Source of the DNA: Blepharisma japonicum
Taxonomy: Eukaryota; Ciliophora; Heterotrichea; Heterotrichida; Blepharismidae
NCBI GenBank assembly: GCA_949751835.1
Contig: CATKHK010000030.1
Coordinates: 248,001-312,000, forward strand
Reading direction: 5' to 3'
Length of the DNA stretch: 64,000 nucleotides
The notes beneath the pieces are model-generated. The model was not told the DNA's origin, ran no database searches, and was given only the letters and a program-made list of their open reading frames with translations. Below are positions 1-9,955 of the stretch, piece by piece. Numbering within the stretch: the stretch's first letter is position 1; each line of letters opens with the position of its first letter. The position numbers were made by a program, and so were the translations under genes.

Positions 1-86
1 GCAAACATGATTTTCATCACATTTGTATGAAAACATGGGTGGCATATAAAAATAGCTGCCCAGTTTGCAGAAGTCTAGTAGTCTAA
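1..86 (+). CDS. RING-H2 finger protein, 3' end only
   Basis: This is the last 28 codons of a gene that begins before the window. The reading frame gives His-rich RING residues (KHDFHHIC) followed by KNSCPVCRSLVV and a TAA stop. It is the second half of a C3H2C3 zinc finger, typical of E3 ubiquitin ligases. The tail is nearly the same as the tail of the complete RING gene at 1903-2586 (KSSCPVCRASII), so the two are tandem paralogues. Membrane segments cannot be judged from this piece. Confidence 0.75.
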   Translation, partial: KHDFHHICMKTWVAYKNSCPVCRSLVV

Positions 87-1902
87 CATATATAATTTTA
101 TGAAAATTTTTAAATAAGAACTATAATAATAAGATAAATAAAGTCAATGATTTTACATAAGAAATTATCCATGAAAATTTCTCCAAGGTAAAATATGCAA
201 TTATTAACTATTATTTGCTTATTCTAATAAAAGTAGTAAGTATGCCTAGCTTATAGATTAAAAATTTTATATATAATTTGCTAATTAACTGTTATTTATT
301 TTATTTAAATATTTTTCTTATCAGAATAAGCTATAGCATTAAATTGACTTATTTTTCAAACAATATAATTAAATTATGATGCGCTTTCACACTTATCATT
401 TTAACTCAAACTTATATATGATAATTATTAATTATTTTAATATTATCCGCTTGAATCAAAGTGCGTTGATACTTTTTAATAAATGATATTAAACATTATT
501 TAAAAGTAAATTATTCAAAAATCATTTTAATTGAAATATATTAAGCAAAATGCCTCTAGAGAACTCATAAAAAATTATCAAAGATGCCAATTTACTCCTT
601 TAAGTAAGTAGCTGTTACAGTCAACAAGAATGATTCAAATCCCTTCTCACTTCAAGTCAGAAATCTATCTGCTCATAGATAAACTTCTATTTATCCTTTT
701 GGAGCTAACGAATCAGATAGCGCGATTCTTTTAATTCAATAGAAGAGAGATTACTTCATACTATCAATTGCTGAGAAGTAGATGCTTATGGCACTTCTGG
801 ACTGGTACGCAGTAAAATTTTTCTTGGAAATCAGAAAAGCAGTAAAGTAGAAGAAGTCAACCATAAACGCGGAATCGAACAATTATACAGGCAGAGGAAA
901 ATTTCTCAAGCAACAAGTAAGAGAGTTAAGTGCTGAAACTCAGAGCTATACTCAGAAAAAATTACCCTAGAAATAAAAATATAGAATGAAATATAATTAT
1001 GATACAAGAAACCCATGAATCAAAGAAGATAATGCTTCAGAAGCATGAAATTGAATTTTTAGTTAACAGATTGACGATTTTTGCTGTGAATTAAAGAAGG
1101 AACTACAAAGAAAAGCAGCTCCCCTATAATGAGAGATAATCGATGGGTAATGCTAATAACAAAATCATTCTTAGACCTTCAAATTTATAAATTAGCATAT
1201 TTTTTAGGAATTGTACAGTTTTTTCAATCTTTACCTCTTATGGGGTTAAAATAGTGACACAAAGCTGTCTTTTGTTTTCATTACTTAATTGGCTAGAAGA
1301 AGGAAATAGCAAAATAAAATTTCATATGCTTCTATTTAATTTGCAATCCAAAAGTTCACTCTTCAGACTTTATGTCCTAATAGATGTCTAAAGGAGTGAA
1401 AGTGCTATAGCCACTTCCTTAAGTACTTTGATTATCAATTTTTATTGCTTAAATAAATTTTACTGCTTTCGAGCCAGTATTGAATAACTCAAGCTTTTTA
1501 ATTTAAGAAAATTAAAAGCATCTTAGAAATAAAATTTCTTTCCAGAAATCAAAATTTCATTTAGATAAAAATGAGAATTTCTTCAATTTTCCTTTGCTTA
1601 AGCACACTAAGCCACAGACTTTTATTCCTCTTTGAGTTTTGGCCTTTTTATATGAAAATAAAGAATTAAGGCTAGATTAGAAAAATCTAAAACCACCCTA
1701 TTGCAAAATTAAATAAATAAAAGCAAGGTAATTCGCTAAAATTAATAAATTAATTAGATTAGTGCACATAAAAAGAATAGTTTATGGTAGCTTTAATAAT
1801 AGATTTTATAATCTTGTATGAATTCAACTTTCATTAGTTTTTTTGTCTGCCCTCTAATAGAAACATTTTTTTTCAGTAATCATCTGTAATAAAAAACATA
1901 AT
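87..1902. other. Gene-poor AT-rich spacer between two RING paralogues
   Basis: No gene is supported here under the code used by the neighbours. About 560-1140 is less AT-rich than its flanks and has a coding-like plus-strand frame from an ATG at 594, but that frame contains about ten UAA/UAG codons (see findings). The rest looks like plain spacer. No terminal inverted repeats or transposase motifs were recognised. Confidence 0.5.
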
Positions 1903-2586
1903 ATGATACAAACAAACCAAGCGATGAACCAAGAAATCTCAGGATATAACAAATATAGTGTCCTAATTATATATATTCTCTACTCAATTGTCAAAATTAT
2001 TACAATTCTTCAAATGCAGGGGAGCTATAGCTCTAGATGTGTACTTGACCTAAGCGCATACTTAGTTTTGTATACAACAACTGAAATTTTTGATACATTC
2101 TTATTTTGTATGCTCTTGGTACTGAAATTCTTCCGCTTAGAGCAACCACCAAAAATTTTCGTATTATCAATTCAACTAGGAATGGAAACTTTCCGTATTG
2201 TTATTTTACTGGTCGCATCAGTTGTTCTTATAAAAGAAGTAGATTGTCTTCAAATGCCAGTAGAGATCCTTGGAATACTTTTAGTGCTTAGCGAACTTGT
2301 TAAAATTTTATTTCTTCTTAAACCATGTCGAAACTTTTGGAAGGAAATTATGTCTACGGCTTCTTATGAATATTTCGATGAAATAACAAAGCAGCCTCAT
2401 GTAAATTTAGAGCCATATCTTAAGTCAAACGTAAATGATAAGTTTTGTGCAATATGTTTAGACGATACAAAGACAGAAGAAAAAAGAGCGGTTTTGGCAT
2501 GCCAGCATAGCTTTCATTTCGTTTGTATAAAAACGTGGACGATTTATAAAAGTAGCTGCCCAGTTTGCAGGGCTTCAATAATCTAA
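1903..2586 (+). CDS. Multi-pass membrane RING-H2 finger protein (probable E3 ubiquitin ligase)
   Basis: 227 residues with an ATG start and a TAA stop. About four hydrophobic segments lie between residues 18 and 140 (roughly 18-38, 50-75, 86-110, 118-139). A C-terminal RING-H2 finger follows with zinc ligands C182, C185, C200, H202, H205, C208, C219 and C222. The spacing fits C3H2C3 RING domains, which recruit E2 enzymes and transfer ubiquitin. Topology suggests an organelle-membrane E3 with the finger in the cytosol, but the substrate is unknown. The gene has no UGA codon; its Trp codons are UGG. It is a tandem paralogue of the truncated gene at 1-86. Confidence 0.8.
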   Translation: MIQTNQAMNQEISGYNKYSVLIIYILYSIVKIITILQMQGSYSSRCVLDLSAYLVLYTTTEIFDTFLFCMLLVLKFFRLEQPPKIFVLSIQLGMETFRIVILLVASVVLIKEVDCLQMPVEILGILLVLSELVKILFLLKPCRNFWKEIMSTASYEYFDEITKQPHVNLEPYLKSNVNDKFCAICLDDTKTEEKRAVLACQHSFHFVCIKTWTIYKSSCPVCRASII

Positions 2587-3108
2587 CTGTAAATAATGTA
2601 CATTTTAAAAATTAATCAAATTCTTGAATCTTTTACTTAAAGCAGAAATATAAATTCAGATTTTTTTCCTTAGCATTTAATGTTTACATCTTGCGAATAC
2701 AATTATAATAACTAAAAATTATCAACTAGCTGAATATAAAGAGTTATATTCATAATAGCTTTTTCTCTCATATGAATTTATCGATTAATTTAAAAAAATA
2801 AAATTATGCTTTTATAATCGTGAAATAAAGAAAAGAAATGATTACAAAATTCCAAGTATAAACTTATTTGAAAAAATTAGAGAATCAGAAGCCAAATATA
2901 TGCTAAGAGATGCTAATTACACAATCCAAATCTTATTTCATTTAAAATCATTAGTTATATATTCCCTTTAATGCTAAATTGCAAAAAATTGATTTTTTCC
3001 TTAAAATTATGAATTAGATTTAATGGACTCACTGTGAACTTTGAAGTAAAAAAATATAATTAACTGCGTATAAACTTATAAGTTGCATACCTATTTAAAA
3101 GAAAAATT
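2587..3108. other. AT-rich spacer, nothing recognised
   Basis: About 520 bases between the convergent 3' ends of the RING gene and the LMBD2-like gene. It is very AT-rich, and no open frame, RNA gene or repeat is recognised. Confidence 0.5.
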
Positions 3109-4879
3109 TTAATAATAAAGTCTATCGAACTTAGATTTTTTATTTTTTTCTGCAGTGTCCTCAACTCTTGCCATTTCCCAATTTATCCTTTCATTTGTAA
3201 AAAGCAAGCTGCTTAGCCCATATTCCCTTTCTTTTTCAGCTCTTGATTTTTGAATGGACAATTTGCCTTCAAGCATCCTATCCTCAGAATATTTCTCATC
3301 AAAACTAAATTGTGTTAGCCCAAGTGTCCCCATTATTTTCCCATAAATATTAAAATAATTTGTAATGCAAAATACAATTAATAGCAAAGGAAACCATATG
3401 GAAAAATCATTTCCTAATACTGGTACCAAATCAATAACGTTCATAACCTTGAAAAATTCACAATTTTTTTCTTTTATAAATAAAAAAAAATTATATGCTA
3501 AAGGGGTTGTCAACCTTGCCAAGATGCATGAGCTTCATACCAGATTGCTTGGATCTGTATGATTATTTGGATAAAGTCCATATGATCCTGATAGTCTTAT
3601 ATTAAATAAAGCGTAGTAAGAGCATAAAATTATATAAAGAAGTGGAATGAGAATCAAGATTTGTATGGAATAAGCACCTTGTGTTTTATGTATTAATAAA
3701 GGAAAAAGTCCAATTGGCTCCTGAAAGAATAAAGTGGATTCTCCTAATACAATAAGAATACTCATTATTCCAAATAAAATACCAAGAAATCGGCAAAAAA
3801 TTGGCTTAACCCTCGTGAGCCAAATTCATCCAATAAGTTCTTGGGTTCTGACGCATTTCCCAGTCCTTTGTGGGAGTATAGCAGAAATTATTTTTCTCTG
3901 TGTGCTGTTATAAGACTGTGCTATATCTTCTAATAATATAGCTTCTTCAATTAATTGATTATACCTAAATTTTGTTCTTTCTAGATTAGAAGTGATTTTT
4001 TTAAGATCCTGATGAATTTCAGCTAATCTTTGTTCAGATAAATTTCCAAGTTTATTCATGCTATCTCTTGATATATGAATTCGATTTCCCTTAATATTTT
4101 CAACTGATTCTTGTGGTATTTTTGAAAAAATTATTTCGAGATATGGTTTTAAAGGTGAAAATTCAGAAATTTGATGAGAAGCAGCATTAATAAGCTTGAT
4201 AATTTCATCAAGTTGATGGTTTACTTCAGTTATGCACTCTTCAAAAGTGGTTGCTTTAACATATAAATTTTTAAGATATTCTTCCGTATTTCCTGAATTT
4301 CAAAAGGTCCTTGGTACCGCTATTAAACCATATCCTAATAGCACAATTATTAAAAATAACCCCCAGCAGTTGTTTAAAATTATCATAAAAACAGGTAGAG
4401 TTTTTCTAAATAAAAATTACACTGTAAATCGCCCTTCAATAAGTAAAAAAATAACGAGAGATAACCCAAGTGCTCCTGCAACAATCATGTTCCGAGCTTG
4501 ACGGTATAGCGTTGCTCTTATTCGACTAATAAAAGAAAAATTTCCAGAGATCTCGTATTCTTGAATTAGAGGAAGAATAAACCTATTATAAATGCTACCA
4601 GCAAAGAGTAAAAACAGTTCAATATACAGAAAGTCATACAAATTTCATTAAATCTGCATCCTTCTGAGAATCATACTCGTTGCTTGATTTACCCTAGCTA
4701 GAAAATACAAGATAGATATCATAAGGAATTAACGCAACAATAGCGAATCCTAAAAAATAGCCGATAAATGAGAAAAAGTACACATAAAAAGCTGTGGATT
4801 TAGATGCGTATGTGTATATTATAAACCAGCTCAAAAAGAAAGCTAAAAGTAAAAGTCCCCAGGTCAAGAAGTTGATCAT
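3109..4879 (-). CDS. LMBR1 domain-containing protein 2-like membrane protein
   Basis: 574 residues after removing three introns (4694-4708, 4583-4598, 4406-4420) and reading UGA as Trp. The first two hydrophobic segments follow the initiating Met. Conserved family features appear once spliced: VYWTVFTLCWFILPL in a membrane segment, then GLFLIIVLLGYGLIAVPRT. A coiled-coil middle region (LSEQRLAEIHQDLKKI) and further membrane spans come next, ending in a charged tail. LMBD2 proteins are about nine-span membrane proteins; animal LMBD2 has been linked to GPCR signalling, and the ciliate role is unknown. The second intron is 16 bases, the other two are 15. The start is the only ATG placed before the first span. 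Confidence 0.85.
4406..4420 (-). other. 15-base intron in LMBD2-like gene
   Basis: On the coding strand it reads gtaatttttatttag. It contains an in-frame TAA; removal joins GRFTV to KTLPVFMIIL. Confidence 0.9.
4583..4598 (-). other. 16-base intron in LMBD2-like gene
   Basis: On the coding strand it reads gtagcatttataatag. Removal changes the frame and restores the family sequence TLCWFILPL, with a UGG codon split by the intron. It is the only 16-base intron found here. Confidence 0.9.
4694..4708 (-). other. 15-base intron in LMBD2-like gene
   Basis: On the coding strand it reads gtattttctagctag. It contains an in-frame TAG; removal joins DIYL to GKSSNEYDSQ in frame. Confidence 0.9.
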
Positions 4880-4939
4880 ATTTATTCACTTTTATATTCT
4901 TATATATAAATATTAACAAAATTTGTTTAGAATTATATA

Positions 4940-5479
4940 TTACGACCATGCAATCGGATATGTAACAGTTTTACCTAATAATCCTTCTTCAGTATCAGTC
5001 CCAAAACTTGGATTTTCATATCCTTGGCTTATGTAATTTTTTGTACTTGCTGAAGTAGCCACTGTCAGCCCAAGCTCGATAGCAATTTCAAATGGAGTTT
5101 TCCCAGCCTGCATAATTTTTACAAAATTTTTTACTGAATCTATTGATCCCGCATCAATCAATTCTTGATAAATTTCATAATTTCCTCGCAGAGCTGCCAA
5201 ATGAAGAGGAGTTTCCCCATGAATGTCTTGCAATGATGTATCAGCACCCATATGGATTAATGCTGAGGCTGTTTCATTTTTTCGTAATCAAACGGCAAGA
5301 TGAAGATAAGTTCAAGAATTCTGAATTTTTCTTACAAATTTAATCCTTTCATTAAGATCGGTTAAGGAAAAAGGATAGCTGTGGTCATTTTGTAGAATTG
5401 CTTCGAGGCTATGCAGCTTCTATATATCTTTTACTGCTTTAGGGTATTCCTTTTTACAAAGTGAGCATAGGATTCCCAT
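4940..5479 (-). CDS. Ankyrin-repeat protein
   Basis: 169 residues after removing two 15-base introns (5420-5434 and 5321-5335). The N-terminus MGILCSLCKKEYPKAK has a CxxC. Ankyrin helices follow: NSWTYLHLAVWLRKN, then ETASALIHMGADTS, DIHGETPLHLAALRGN and KTPFEIAIELG, about three repeats. Ankyrin repeats bind proteins; nothing here shows the partner. UGA codes for Trp in TYLHLAVW. The start ATG at 5479 is the first in frame upstream of the first intron. Confidence 0.8.
5321..5335 (-). other. 15-base intron in ankyrin gene
   Basis: On the coding strand it reads gtaagaaaaattcag. It has no in-frame stop, so it is called from the GTA, A10 and AG consensus and from better ankyrin alignment after removal. 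Confidence 0.7.
5420..5434 (-). other. 15-base intron in ankyrin gene
   Basis: On the coding strand it reads gtaaaagatatatag. It carries an in-frame TAG and its removal joins YPKA to KLHSLEA. Confidence 0.85.
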
Positions 5480-6082
5480 TTATTCTCTTGCTCTAATATT
5501 GTGTAAACAATGCTAAAAGCATTTTCTAGTAGGATAATTATTAAATTTACATTAAATAGCATTTTAAATATTTGATAAATGATTAAAATATGCCTTTAAT
5601 TAAATCTGATTTTCGGAAATAAGTTAATTTTAATTTTTCTAAACTCATGCCTCATATTTTAATAATTTCTTGCTGATATTTATTTTAAATTTTGTCACAT
5701 AACACTTTAAGAACACCAAAATCTAAAATCCTTAAACTAGCTAATGCTCTCTTTTAAATTGTTATTAATATCAAGCTTTCAATTTTTTCAATTTTTTTTA
5801 GCACTAGTAAGAGTTATCGCATTAAATAAAAGACATAACGCTTACACTTTAATTTGCTATCGCTTGCTGTTCTTTTTTTTTACCATTTTATCTGTTACAT
5901 CATCAAGGCATAATTCCTATCAATAAAAAACTTTTTGCCAACCCTTTCTTCAGAGTAAAATTATTCTTACTGAGCTTTTATACGTTAATCATATCTATTC
6001 TAAATAATTGTTTATATCTCAGCATAACGAATATTATAATAAAGCTTCAATTTTTTTGAAAAAGGATTTAAGTTAATTTCTA
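5480..6082. other. AT-rich spacer, nothing recognised
   Basis: About 600 bases with long T and A runs upstream of the ankyrin gene and downstream of the pterin dehydratase-like gene. Only short open frames without family features are present. Confidence 0.5.
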
Positions 6083-6427
6083 CTAGTTCATGTGATCTTC
6101 TTTAATGTGCGCTCCTGCCTTGTCCATAAATGATGCAAGTCACACTTGCCCATTTGTCAATTCTTGTGTTGGCTCAGGAGGGAATTTAATAGCGACTTTA
6201 TTGTGGAGTAGAGACCAAGCAGGCGGACATTGGTGCTTGGCAGCGATTTTACCCACAATATCGACAAAGTCCCAAGCTTCTTTGGAATTATTAAAGTGAA
6301 AAGTTTTTCTTAATTCGGAAGAGTCATTGGATACATGCCAGGAAGGAAGAAACGATTTTATTTCCTTAAGCTGGCTGGCAGAGACTTGGGACGCAAATTT
6401 TCTTAGCATTTTTATTATTATCACCAT
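6083..6427 (-). CDS. Pterin-4a-carbinolamine dehydratase-like protein, catalytic residues not conserved
   Basis: 114 residues, or 108 from the second ATG at 6409, which would begin MLRKFASQ, a plausible mitochondrial-type leader. The fold signature is clear: TFHFNNSKEAWDFVDIVGKI, then PPAWSLLHNKVAIKF, then VWLASFMDKAG. The length matches the PCBD family (about 100 residues). The usual catalytic His-His before Pro-x-Trp reads C67-P68, the later Thr-His is Pro-Glu, and the Asp near the C-terminus is Gln. The enzyme normally recycles tetrahydrobiopterin and also acts as the HNF1 cofactor DCoH; activity here is doubtful. One UGA is read as Trp (residue 96). Confidence 0.65.
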
Positions 6428-7415
6428 TTCATTTTGTTGAATTTGTATAACGAATATTATCTAAACATTTTTATTAAGCTGAAGTAATTATATTTAAGCG
6501 TTTTTTATAAAAACTATTAAAAATTGGCAAACAAAGGTCAACCCCATAGGTACTTTTTGTAAATTTTCTTTTCATATTCGACAATTTTTTATTCGCCCTA
6601 GAACTTAACAATAAAATGTCTCTAAAAGATTTAGATCTTTTAAATGATGAATTGTTGCAATTTGGAATGTTTTGCTAATTGGTCAAGCTCATAACTCAAA
6701 ATATATTACTTCGCCATTTGGTTTTGCATAATAATTTATATTAAATTAATTACTAGTTCTAATTCATCTCTCTGGCACAGCTTTTAGATGAGCTGCTCCA
6801 TGAGGAGATTTTTGTTGGTTTTGTCTCTACCTCAAATTGCTTTTACAGCCTGTCTGGATTACTTCTTATAGTCGATGAAACCATTTGAGAACTCAGATAT
6901 CTGGAAACACTGCACGCCTTTTTTTTCTTTGCTTTGTTCAATCTTTCGTCAACATCTGTTTGCAAAAAAGTTTTACTTTACGAGGAAAAGGTAAAACACG
7001 ATTTCTGAAAAGATGCAAAGTAAAAAGCTTTTGCCATTATTTTCACTGAAACAGAGTACATTTTTGGAGTCTCCCCATATAAAATTTGGACAAAGGAGAG
7101 TTCATGGGGAAACTCACCTCTTGCTCGAAGCCATTTTATTTTTAAGACTTTAAATGATAAATATTTTTTATTGATTATTTTAAATTTATCATTAATAATA
7201 GAAGTTGAGATAAGAAATGTATTTTATAGTCTGCTGACTTGATAAGAAAATAATTATCTGTCTCTTAATATTAGGATTATTAAATATGAAAAGGGGGAAA
7301 TATACGTAAGTCAAAAGAATTTGAATTAGATAAAACATTACTTTGGCAATAAACTAAAGAAAGATAATTAACTATAGATAAAGATGGGTTAAATAATATT
7401 TAAGTATTTTACATT
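6428..7415. other. Spacer holding a decayed coding-like stretch
   Basis: About 990 bases between two minus-strand genes. The ends are plain AT-rich DNA; the middle (6616-7252) is entered separately as a possible pseudogene. Confidence 0.5.
6616..7252 (+). pseudogene. Possible decayed gene, plus strand
   Basis: An ATG at 6616 opens a frame that stays coherent to TGA-TAA near 7252. It is interrupted by only five UAA/UAG codons, four of them clustered at about 6676-6750, plus one at 7021. From 6757 to 7020 it is fully open with UGA as Trp. G is enriched at codon position 1 (about 25%, against 12% and 16% at positions 2 and 3 by hand count), as in real genes. The product is not recognised. It may be a dead gene, a gene with unusual introns, or chance; the minus strand also has moderately open frames. 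Confidence 0.3.
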
Positions 7416-9665
7416 TTACCTCAGCATTCTAGACATTATCTTGCTATCCATCAAGCTCTGCTTTCTATAAAGTTGGATAAAATCTTTGGTTGAAGACGCA
7501 TTTAAATCGCTCACTAATTCTAAACTAAACTTTCTAGTCCTTATCTTATCTTCCCAATAAGTCAAATTACTATGGACTTGTCCTAGAACATTTTTATTAA
7601 TTTCCTCATTATTCAAAAATGCGCATCATATATCAAATGATGGCACACAAATAAATCGTAAAAATCCAGACTGATTTTTTGCAATATCACTGTTATTTCT
7701 ATCGCAATACGCAGATACCTGCTGACCTCTTTCTTTTTCTAAGTCTCCTTGCCTATAGAATTCTTCACAAATAAGATTTGTCCATTTTTCATGAAGTTCA
7801 ATATTCTTTGCGCTATGGCCTATATCAGCACATTTTAGTGCCATGCATAAAATTATGATTTTATCGTCGAAATTATCGAATGATAAATCATCTAGGCATT
7901 GAGCTCTCATTTTGAATCTTCCAAAGCACTCAAAATGCTTTGACATGTCGGTATCTAAAATCAGTTTAATAATTAATTTTCTCGCCTTAAACCAATCTTC
8001 GGTTTTCAATCCACTAAAAATATTGCAATCATCATTACTCATAATTGCAAAGATTTTAGCAATGTGCATGTTTTCAAGGACACTATCATCATTATAGCTC
8101 AATGACAATTCATGCTTATTGTTTATCAAAAATCTGTTTGATAAAGCAGGGTGCCCCACATCATGTCCTGCCGCCGCTATAATAGAAGCCATAGTATCAA
8201 GAGGTGTTATATTTTTTATAATATCACTTTCCATATAAAAATAAAAAAGTGAATGCAGCACATCCGCAGCGTGGCATGCATTGTGATAAGGATTTTGGAA
8301 ATAATTCTAAATATTTCTTACAGCTTCCAAAGTCTTGAAAAATCTTATCTCAGTTTCCTCTAAAATGCTGAAAGTCTCTGCTAATCCTCATAGCTGGAAA
8401 AAATATTTGCAGATTGTCGATAAACTTTCATTTGTAACTTGAAATAAAAATCATACATCAAAGTTTCAATTCACCCCAAGGCCAGACAACAACTGATGGC
8501 CTGGGAAGCTTTCGAGTTTTACTTGCTGCTTCACTAAATTTACTTTGAGAAAAGTACTTCCAATATTGATAGGGTCAGCTGAAATCATAAACTGCTGTTT
8601 GAGATAATCCTTGTCTTCTTGATCAAATTCAAAATTTTTAGCGAACTTCGGATCTTTTAAAAATGTGTTGTGAGCAATTTGCCGCTTCAGTTTTTCAACT
8701 TCATTTATAGCACTTTTAAGGGTAATTTTTACATCTTTAAACATAATGACTGATTTTGCTGATTTTATTTGTTCAAGCACTTTATCACATGATGAGTACA
8801 TTAGTTCGATTTCTGTATTTACATAAGCTTGGCCTGATTTTGTGGTATCAATTAACGCTGAGACTGGATCAATCTTTTCTTCTTCTTTCAATTTTCTTCA
8901 AAATAAAATTTTCGCTCGATATTCAGTCTGATAAGTTTCTATCGATTTAATCGATAAGAAAATAAAAATTACTAGCATTTCACTGAGATTTGCAAAAATT
9001 GACAAAGATGAAACCGTCAAAAAAATAGCTAGCAATAGGACTATACAAAATAGTGAAAGCAAACTGAAATACCGAAAAGTGTCAAAAAAAAGATCTTTCA
9101 TAAAAATCATAAAGCATACTAAAATCATCATTTGTGACTGGCTATTTTTAGAGTAATCGTTACCTGTAATTTGAGATAAAACTCTTTCGTCTGAAATGAT
9201 AAAAAAAGAGATGCAGAGAAGGCCAAATATAAAAAATATCATTTGATTGTGGAGGAGAACCCAAGTTGATTTGTATAGGAAATAAAGAATCATAATGCTT
9301 ACGCAAGCCATAAAAGTCAAAAAAATTAACCGAAAAAGTAAATGTTTGTATGGTTGATCCCCTTCGTTATAGAGTAAACCTAAGGTAGCTATAGTAATGA
9401 TAAAGTAGCCAATTAGAAATATATAAAAATATGTTAAAGTTCCTTTAAGCTCATTTGACGGTGTATGTTTCGCTGTTTTACTACAAAATAAAGCCTGGTT
9501 GTATTTAAAGTTCGTTTCCTGGTCATGATAAGTTAGTATCTCAGTATTAAGAGGAACGAATAAATTTTCTTGTTCTTCATGATCCAAAATATTGTAAATT
9601 GAAGGCCTAATTTGATACTGAATCGGAGGATCTGATTTTTCATAGTTGATTGATTTGCAATTCAT
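7416..9665 (-). CDS. Membrane-bound 3',5'-cyclic nucleotide phosphodiesterase
   Basis: 744 residues after removing one intron (8307-8321); five or more UGA are read as Trp. About six hydrophobic segments lie in the first 230 residues, then a linker, then a class I PDE domain. The metal-site motifs are HNACHAADV, HDVGHPALSNRFL, LENMHIAKIF and ALKCADIGHSAKNIELHEKW, followed by DIAKNQSGFLRF, in the usual order. The enzyme hydrolyses cAMP or cGMP; specificity cannot be read. An N-terminal multi-pass domain joined to a PDE is familiar from ciliate PDEs. The start is ATG 9665; the frame runs further upstream to a GTG at 9737, but that part looks like 5' UTR. Confidence 0.9.
8307..8321 (-). other. 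15-base intron in phosphodiesterase gene
   Basis: On the coding strand it reads gtaagaaatatttag. It carries an in-frame TAG and interrupts the protein just before NYFQNPYHNACHAAD, the first PDE metal motif. Confidence 0.9.
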
Positions 9666-9955
9666 TGCTACAAATATATTAAAAGAATAATAAACATTTA
9701 AATCCAATGGCCTACTCAATTTGCGGGTGTTAATCACCAGGAATTTGATAATATGGAGATTTTACATAAGATTTAGCATATCTAGAATATCAATGTGCTA
9801 TATGGGAAAAAATCGACTAACGTTTATAAATAATGACGTTAGTATCTTTAATAAATTATTATAATTTATTTATTGGTGTTCTAATAATTTTATTATTAAA
9901 TTGAACTATAGGACCTTACCTTAAAATATAAATTATTTAAAACTTTGGCTAAAAA

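Noticed and set aside
594-1139. A gene using UAA/UAG as Gln
   Set aside because: Not called as a gene: the density of UAA/UAG is about what random AT-rich DNA gives, a second frame is also fairly open, and no family is recognised. Kept only as a finding.
6780-7140. Minus-strand transposase-like reading
   Set aside because: The frame needs several UAA/UAG as sense, has no DDE pattern, and the plus strand has better codon periodicity.
9666-9737. 24-residue N-terminal extension of the phosphodiesterase
   Set aside because: It starts with GTG, not ATG, and the sequence looks like AT-rich leader.
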